Origin: JAAYAY01 sp964429355
Lineage (GTDB): Bacteria > Planctomycetota > Planctomycetia > Pirellulales > Thermoguttaceae
Direction of reading: 5' to 3'
Assembly: GCA_964429355.1 (NCBI GenBank)
Contig: CAYSCH010000181.1
Coordinates: forward strand, 1 to 18,060
DNA: 18,060 bases
A program made the translations under genes and the position numbers. The notes beneath the pieces were generated by a model. That model was given only the letters and a program-made list of their open reading frames with translations, made no database searches and was not told the DNA's origin. Positions 14,248 to 18,060 of the stretch are shown piece by piece. Numbering within the stretch: the stretch's first letter is position 1; each line of letters opens with the position of its first letter.

Positions 14248-16871
14248 GGCGTCACCTCCGCCGCCGGCGGCACTTCGGTAGCCGGAGTGTTATTCTCTTC
14301 GCGGTCATCGACGAGATCGAGCAGCAACTGCTGGGCGGCCCGATACCGGGGCGCCTCCTCCAAGGCCATCAGCACGTGCCGCCTCGCCTCGGACGACTCG
14401 CCCTGCTGGCTGAGCAACTGGGCAAGGTCGAAATGCATCCGGGCAGGATCGACAGGTTCCATCTGGAGCAATGCTCGAAAGGACTGGATCGCGAGCTGGG
14501 GCGCCGCCAGCTTCTGGGCCGACTCCGCCAGGGCCCGATGGGGTGCAGGGATCAGCGGATTGACGGCCAACATTCGTTCGGCGTTTCTTGCCAGACCTTG
14601 CCAATCGCCGCGGGCCTGGCAGATCTCGATGAGTCGCAGATACACGTCGCCCGCATCCGCATCCAGGGCAGCCAGCTTCTCCAGGGCCTCGAATTCGGCA
14701 TCGGTCTGGCCCAGTTCACGGTGAGCCTCGCCGATCAGGCGGTAAGGGCTGTCGGCGGAAACGTTCTCGGGATAAATAGCAATCAGTTTTCGAAGCGGCT
14801 CCTTGGCTTCCTCCCAGTGTTTCTCGGCCATCAATCGCCGAGCCAGCAGGGTGAGACCGGGAAGACTCTTGGGATGCCGATCGACGAAATGCCGAACCGT
14901 CTCGACGCTCACGTCCGCAGGGAAATCCACAGGCTCCCAGTCCGCTTCCGGGGCCAATGCTTCGGCACGCTGCCTGGCAAACAGGGCAAACTGTTTGTCC
15001 AGTGCGGCCAGGCCGCCTGCATGATGTTCGAGGGCCAGATTGATGGGAGTATCCTGGGCCAGCTCCGCAAGGATGGTCTTGAGCGCGTCCAGCCCGTGTT
15101 TCTCGATGAGATACTCGACGACCAGCGCGGATTCAAAGTAGGCGAACTGGAGATGCACGGCGCTGGGCGGGTTGAGAAATGCCCTACTCAACTCACTTAC
15201 CGGCGTCAGTTCCCCGTCGAGGATCATCTTCCGGTAGAGGGGAGTCATGGCCTGACCCCAGGCTGGGTTGGCCTGCTTTTCCTCATAGACGGAGATCCCT
15301 TCGCTCAGCCAGCGGGGCATCTTGTTGCCGGTCTTTGCCAGCGTGACCGAATGGCAGAATTCGTGCCAGAGAATGGCATGCCAGTTCGACGGGCTGTCTC
15401 CTTGAGCGGTGGGGCCGTTGACCGTGATCACCGGACCAAAACAAACGCCCAGGAAGCCCGCACCGCCGGGCATTCCGAAGGTTCTGATCGCAAAATCTTT
15501 CTGCGCCGGGTAGATCTCCACCGCCACTTTGCCTTCGATCTGGATGTCGTACTTCTCGCACAGGACGCGCCGAGCCTGGGCGAGCAACTCGAGCGCCGCC
15601 TGACCGTAGATGGCGGCCTCTCGGACATCCATGTGGACGACGATTGGGTCGGATTCAAGCGTTTTGAACCGCCCGATCGTTTGCTGGAGCGTGACCAGGT
15701 TATAAGCCAGGACGTTGTAGTTGTCTGCGGCACTCACAGCAGCGGCCAATTGCCAGCCTTCGGCGTCGTGGCCCAGTCGGAGCAGGTCCTGGCTGAGCTG
15801 GATCTTCGCCGGCACGTAGCCGGGATCGAACGCCAGCGCCTGCCGTTGATATTGGGCCCCTTCGGAGAAACGATATTTCTGCGAGAGTTTTCGGCCAATG
15901 AGGTGATCCACTTCGGGGTTCTGTGACCAACTTGAGAGAGCTTTCGCCCGCCAGTCCTTCTCGGCGGATGAATTTCCGTCGAGATGGGCGAGGACAGCCG
16001 AATAGGCACAGGCCAAGGGGTGAATCGGGTTTACCTCGCGAACCAGCGCGAGGATCTTGACAGCCTGGTCATAGTCTTCCGCATCGACCAGATGATCCAC
16101 GGCCAAGAGAAGACTGGGCAGGTGACGAGGATTCAACTCGAGGGCTTTGGCCAGCGCCGCTTTTGCGGCGTCCGGATCGCTGGGTTCGTAAGCTCGCGCC
16201 AGACCGTAGTGGACCTGGGGATTGCCGGGCTCCAGTTTCGCCGCCTGCTGGAAGGCCTCGGCTGCAATGGAGTAATCGTGCTTGGCCAGTCCAAGCTCGC
16301 CTATTGCGAGATACGAGCCGAGAAAAGTAGGGGAGTTGGTCTTCACTCGGTTGAAGCAGATCTCCAGAACTTCGCGAGCGTCCATACCACGGCTGAGGAA
16401 ATACTCTCCCACGGTGATTTTGTCGGCCGAATTGTTGTAGCGCCAAGGTGCCTCGTGAACCATTGCGTCCAGTTCCGCGAGCAGTCGGTTCGCATCGTCA
16501 GGTCGCCCGTTGTGAAGATAGACACGATGTCCGATGAATCGGAGGCCGATGCTGGCGGGGAAGTCCTTCAAGCCCTTTTCCACGGTGCCTAGCGCTTCGG
16601 CATACCTCCCAAGGGCGAGTTCGGCTTCCAGCTTCTGATGCCGCCACGACTCATACCACGAGTACTCCTGGCATCCCTTTTCGCACATCTCCCGACACTG
16701 CGCATATTCGCCCTTATCGAAGAGCACCTTGGCCTCGGCGAGACTCTGGGCTTGAAGCCGGTCGGCAAAGACAATTACTGCGAGAAAGATCAGAGGCGCG
16801 AGGAAAGAGTTCGGGCACGTGACGGGCAAGAACAGGTCAGCCAGACCAGATATTCCTCGGGGGCCAGCCAT
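14244..16871 (-). CDS. Secreted TPR protein with HExxH gluzincin peptidase domain
   Basis: This 875-residue protein has a hydrophobic N-terminal segment (SFLAPLIFLAVIVFADRLQAQ, about 22-42) that reads as a signal peptide. TPR-like helical repeats cover about 43-395 (for example DYSIAAEAFQQAAKLEPGNPQVHYGLARAY). A zinc peptidase domain occupies about 400-640: HEFCH at 503-507, and WLSEGISVYEE with the third zinc ligand Glu at 524, as in the peptidase MA/M1 type. A C-terminal TPR block follows (about 665-840; HWEEAKEPLRKLIAIYPE). The ORF could start at TTG 16898, but ATG 16871 is better: it has GGAAGG in front and keeps the signal peptide near the N terminus. It is the first gene of the operon. 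Action on a periplasmic protein or peptide is inferred; all visible catalytic residues are intact. Confidence 0.85.
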   Translation of the reverse strand: MAGPRGISGLADLFLPVTCPNSFLAPLIFLAVIVFADRLQAQSLAEAKVLFDKGEYAQCREMCEKGCQEYSWYESWRHQKLEAELALGRYAEALGTVEKGLKDFPASIGLRFIGHRVYLHNGRPDDANRLLAELDAMVHEAPWRYNNSADKITVGEYFLSRGMDAREVLEICFNRVKTNSPTFLGSYLAIGELGLAKHDYSIAAEAFQQAAKLEPGNPQVHYGLARAYEPSDPDAAKAALAKALELNPRHLPSLLLAVDHLVDAEDYDQAVKILALVREVNPIHPLACAYSAVLAHLDGNSSAEKDWRAKALSSWSQNPEVDHLIGRKLSQKYRFSEGAQYQRQALAFDPGYVPAKIQLSQDLLRLGHDAEGWQLAAAVSAADNYNVLAYNLVTLQQTIGRFKTLESDPIVVHMDVREAAIYGQAALELLAQARRVLCEKYDIQIEGKVAVEIYPAQKDFAIRTFGMPGGAGFLGVCFGPVITVNGPTAQGDSPSNWHAILWHEFCHSVTLAKTGNKMPRWLSEGISVYEEKQANPAWGQAMTPLYRKMILDGELTPVSELSRAFLNPPSAVHLQFAYFESALVVEYLIEKHGLDALKTILAELAQDTPINLALEHHAGGLAALDKQFALFARQRAEALAPEADWEPVDFPADVSVETVRHFVDRHPKSLPGLTLLARRLMAEKHWEEAKEPLRKLIAIYPENVSADSPYRLIGEAHRELGQTDAEFEALEKLAALDADAGDVYLRLIEICQARGDWQGLARNAERMLAVNPLIPAPHRALAESAQKLAAPQLAIQSFRALLQMEPVDPARMHFDLAQLLSQQGESSEARRHVLMALEEAPRYRAAQQLLLDLVDDREENNTPATEVPPAAEVTP

Positions 16872-16875
16872 ACAT

Positions 16876-16890
16876 ACCCTTCCAAAGGGT
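16876..16890 (-). promoter_or_regulatory. Hairpin covering the ribosome binding site of the gluzincin gene
   Basis: On the minus-strand transcript, ACCCUU-UGG-AAGGGU forms a perfect 6-bp stem with a 3-nt loop. The second arm, with the preceding GG, is the purine-rich Shine-Dalgarno segment (GGAAGGGU), followed by AUGU and the start codon at 16871. A folded stem would hide the site, so translation of the first operon gene could be structure-controlled. The stem is short, so the effect may be small. Confidence 0.35.
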
Positions 16891-16941
16891 GTGCGCAAGT
16901 GTGTCCGCAGAACATGACGGTTCTTTCATCCCACGGTGCCA

Positions 16942-16954
16942 AGCAAGACTTGCT
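16942..16954. promoter_or_regulatory. Perfect 13-bp dyad upstream of the operon
   Basis: AGCAAG-A-CTTGCT is a perfect inverted repeat with 6-bp arms and one central base, about 70 bp before the operon start codon. It could be an operator for a dimeric regulator or a small RNA hairpin. A dyad of this size can also arise by chance. Confidence 0.25.
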
Positions 16955-17043
16955 GCCGTTTTCCAAAAGGGGGCAGGGCCGGTGAGCCAAAGCGAGCTAT
17001 CGCTCGGCTGAAATGGTCTGCTCCCGGCAAGTCGCGAATCTTT

Positions 17044-17057
17044 GTGAAGAACTTCAC
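17044..17057. promoter_or_regulatory. Perfect 14-bp dyad upstream of the operon
   Basis: GTGAAG-AA-CTTCAC is a perfect inverted repeat with 6-bp arms and two central bases, about 175 bp before the operon start codon. It has the size and symmetry of a repressor or activator half-site pair, but I cannot assign it to a family. Confidence 0.25.
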
Positions 17058-17384
17058 GGTCTTCGAGGATAGTAGTACAGATCCCCCGAAAGGTCCGCTA
17101 AAGCCTGACTACGATCTGCGAGGAACTGGCGAATCCTGTGTCTTGCGGCAAAATTGTATCCGAACGGGGGAGGTGGAGCAAATTCTTTTCAGTGAGGAAA
17201 TGCCGAACCGCGGACCTCGATCGCAGCGATTGCAGGCGGTGAGACCAGTATCAGACGAGGTGTTATTTCTTTGCGCGAGGCGGAACGGCCGAGGATGATC
17301 GATCCAAGGACTTCCAAGATGCGGGAATGGGGAAGGGACTTCGACGGTGGCCCCAACGCTGACGCGATCAAGACAGGCACGGAA

Positions 17385-17414
17385 TTGACAAGTGATGTAA
17401 TTTCGCGATAGATT
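17385..17414 (+). promoter_or_regulatory. Candidate sigma-70-type promoter
   Basis: A perfect -35 consensus TTGACA (17385-17390) is followed after 18 bp by TAGATT (17409-17414), a 4-of-6 match to the -10 consensus. It would start a plus-strand transcript near 17421 that runs into the terminator at 17510-17543. The -35 is good and the -10 mediocre. Confidence 0.4.
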
Positions 17415-17420
17415 TGTGTC

Positions 17421-17543
17421 CCGGTTTCGAAGGCATCGAACCTTATAGAGTAACACGGGCCGGTTCTTTCCTAACTTCAGGGGGGGTGCCAACCCCGGCC
17501 CGAATAGATAACGCCGTCCGGGAGACTGGGCGGCGTTTCTATT
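17421..17543 (+). ncRNA. Candidate small structured RNA or leader
   Basis: About 120 nt lie between the promoter-like element and the terminator. The segment holds a hairpin with one bulge (GGTTTCGA-AGGCA-TCGAACC, about 17422-17441), a long-range 8-bp perfect pair CGGGCCGG (17456-17463) with CCGGCCCG (17495-17502), a nested GGGG-TGCCAA-CCCC stem that competes with part of that pair, and the terminator stem. It contains no open frame worth calling. It does not match features I know of 6S, SRP, tmRNA, RNase P or cobalamin riboswitch RNAs. It could be a free-standing small RNA or an attenuator-like leader of the B12-binding gene 260 nt downstream. Confidence 0.35.
17510..17543 (+). terminator. 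Rho-independent terminator
   Basis: AACGCCGTCC (17510-17519) pairs over ten positions, one of them G-U, with GGGCGGCGTT (17528-17537) around an 8-nt loop. TTCTATTTG follows, a moderately U-rich tail. It is a strong GC-rich intrinsic terminator for plus-strand transcription, and there is no protein gene upstream on that strand for it to serve. Confidence 0.65.
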
Positions 17544-17804
17544 TGATCCTTTGCCTGCACTGCAATTCACTCTACCAGCGACGTCCGGGCCATCCGAGTA
17601 TCTCGTCGGCTCAACCATCATCGCCTTGCTGAGGCTCAGTGATTTCCTGCCACAGGGAACTCTATTTTCACTGACAGTCCGGCTGTGACTCAGTTCGTCC
17701 TTCCGTTAAAGTGGGGCATATGCCAAACATGCGTCGGCCCCGCCATGTGCCCGGCCGGACATGGTGGTTCGTCTGCAGAAATGTCCCAAAAGGCGAGAAA
17801 GACT

Positions 17805-18060
17805 GTGAGTGGTTCCATACTGCTGGTCAACACGAATCGTATGATGCCGCCGATTGCGCCTGTGGGGCTGGAATATGTCGCGGAGGCGGCCATTCGGGCT
17901 GGCCATCGGGTCGAGGTGGCCGACCTGGCCTTGGCGAAAGATCCGGACGCAGAATTGAGGAACTACTTGAGCCAACGGCCCGCGCTGGTCGGTCTTTCGT
18001 TCCGAAATGTGGACGACTGTTTCTGGCCGAGCGGCAGATCGTTCCTTCCAGAATTGCAGA
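17805..18060 (+). CDS. B12-binding-domain protein, probably radical SAM (5' end only)
   Basis: The first 85 codons read VSGSILLVNTNRMMPPIAPV-GLEYVAEAAIRAGHRVEVADLA and continue to the window edge. LLVNTNRMxPPIAPxGLEYVA is the typical opening of the cobalamin-binding domain in BchE-like B12-dependent radical SAM enzymes, with the first Rossmann strand followed by the helix. The radical SAM CxxxCxxC cluster would lie beyond the window and cannot be confirmed. The GTG at 17805 has AGGCGAG seven bases upstream and puts the first strand at the very N terminus. An in-frame ATG at 17781 would add eight residues and has a poorer ribosome binding site. The gene runs divergently from the operon across a 900-bp gap. 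The reaction and substrate cannot be told from this fragment. Confidence 0.75.
   Translation, partial: MSGSILLVNTNRMMPPIAPVGLEYVAEAAIRAGHRVEVADLALAKDPDAELRNYLSQRPALVGLSFRNVDDCFWPSGRSFLPELQ

Larger units (their letters stand above)
2451..16871 (-). other. Eight-gene MoxR/VWA operon framed by two peptidase genes
   Basis: Eight minus-strand genes run without a real gap. Junctions are: gluzincin/DUF4159 ATGA at 14247-14244; DUF4159/MoxR a 12-bp gap; MoxR/DUF58 ATGA at 12358-12355; DUF58/BatA-like GTGA at 11360-11357; BatA-like/coiled-coil ATGA at 9261-9258; coiled-coil/VWA-GATase GTGA at 5794-5791; VWA-GATase/clan-CD peptidase ATGA at 3437-3434. The only junction with its own clear ribosome binding site is the one before MoxR. 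The 4-bp overlaps imply coupled translation and a single transcript, probably started upstream of 16871. The MoxR-DUF58-VWA core is a known arrangement in many bacteria; the surrounding set fits Planctomycetes. Confidence 0.8.
16872..17780. other. Long intergenic region between divergent operon and radical SAM gene
   Basis: About 900 bp separate the minus-strand operon from the plus-strand B12-binding gene. Open frames at 16936-17298 (+) and 17109-17621 (-) encode Arg/Ser/Pro/Cys-rich sequences with no recognisable domain, signal or ribosome binding site, and I do not call them genes. The stretch 17060-17380 shows nothing clear. The useful content is at the edges: two dyads and a hairpin near the operon, and a promoter-stem-loop-terminator unit at about 17385-17543. 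I could not identify a solid operon promoter. Confidence 0.6.

Noticed and set aside
12451..15926. Plus-strand open frames of 558 (12451-14127) and 600 (14124-15926) codons
   Set aside because: They lie opposite MoxR, DUF4159 and the gluzincin gene, all with clear motifs. Their sequences show no family features and arise from the codon bias of the real strand.
16872..16898. TTG 16898 as the start of the gluzincin gene
   Set aside because: It is a rare start codon without a clear ribosome binding site, whereas ATG 16871 has GGAAGG at a suitable distance.
17153..17182. TACAAT-like -10 on the minus strand as the operon promoter
   Set aside because: The -10 is good (read 17158 to 17153), but the matching -35 position (TTTGCT) fits only three of six bases and the leader would be about 280 nt. 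It is too weak to list as a feature.
16936..17298. 120-codon plus-strand frame, and 170-codon minus-strand frame at 17109-17621
   Set aside because: They lack a ribosome binding site, domain, signal or plausible composition, and the second runs across the candidate RNA and terminator.
17381..17780. Cobalamin riboswitch upstream of the B12-binding gene
   Set aside because: I could not find a B12-box-like conserved core (GCCACTG type) in the region, and the enzyme uses B12 as cofactor, which does not itself predict a riboswitch.

Overview
The window is high-GC bacterial DNA that looks planctomycete (Pirellula-like). The assignment rests on the protein set and its order: a MoxR AAA+ ATPase, DUF58, a BatA-type VWA membrane protein, a very large coiled-coil membrane protein, a VWA/glutamine-amidotransferase-like membrane protein and a DUF4159 protein. 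This is an inference; no rRNA or other taxonomic marker is present. I saw no tRNA, rRNA, CRISPR array or transposase.

Region 1 (1-2450) is a small accessory segment. A D-Ala-D-Ala-ligase-like ATP-grasp gene (226-1245, +) and a C39-like cysteine peptidase gene (1221-2114, -) meet tail to tail and overlap by 25 bp. The pair lies between two same-orientation copies of a short repeat: a partial copy at 1-95 and a more complete copy at 2180-2353. The second copy has perfect 23-bp terminal inverted repeats and looks like a miniature transposable element.

Region 2 (2451-16871, all on the minus strand) is one tightly packed operon of eight genes. In order of transcription they are: a secreted TPR protein with an HExxH gluzincin peptidase domain; DUF4159; MoxR ATPase; DUF58; BatA-like VWA membrane protein; a 1156-residue three-TM, Q-rich coiled-coil protein; a VWA plus GATase-like membrane protein; and a secreted clan-CD (legumain/caspase-like) cysteine peptidase. 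Six of the seven junctions are 4-bp ATGA or GTGA overlaps, so translational coupling is likely. By analogy with MoxR/VWA systems, the cytoplasmic ATPase and DUF58 protein would remodel or assemble a membrane and periplasmic complex of the VWA and coiled-coil proteins. The two peptidases at the ends of the operon would act outside the cytoplasm.

Region 3 (16872-17804) is about 930 bp without a convincing protein gene. It holds two perfect dyads upstream of the operon, a hairpin over the ribosome binding site of the first operon gene, and a candidate small structured RNA unit on the plus strand (TTGACA promoter-like element, stem-loops, strong intrinsic terminator) at about 17385-17543.

Region 4 (17805 to the edge) is the 5' end of a plus-strand gene for a B12-binding-domain protein, probably a radical SAM enzyme, cut off by the window.
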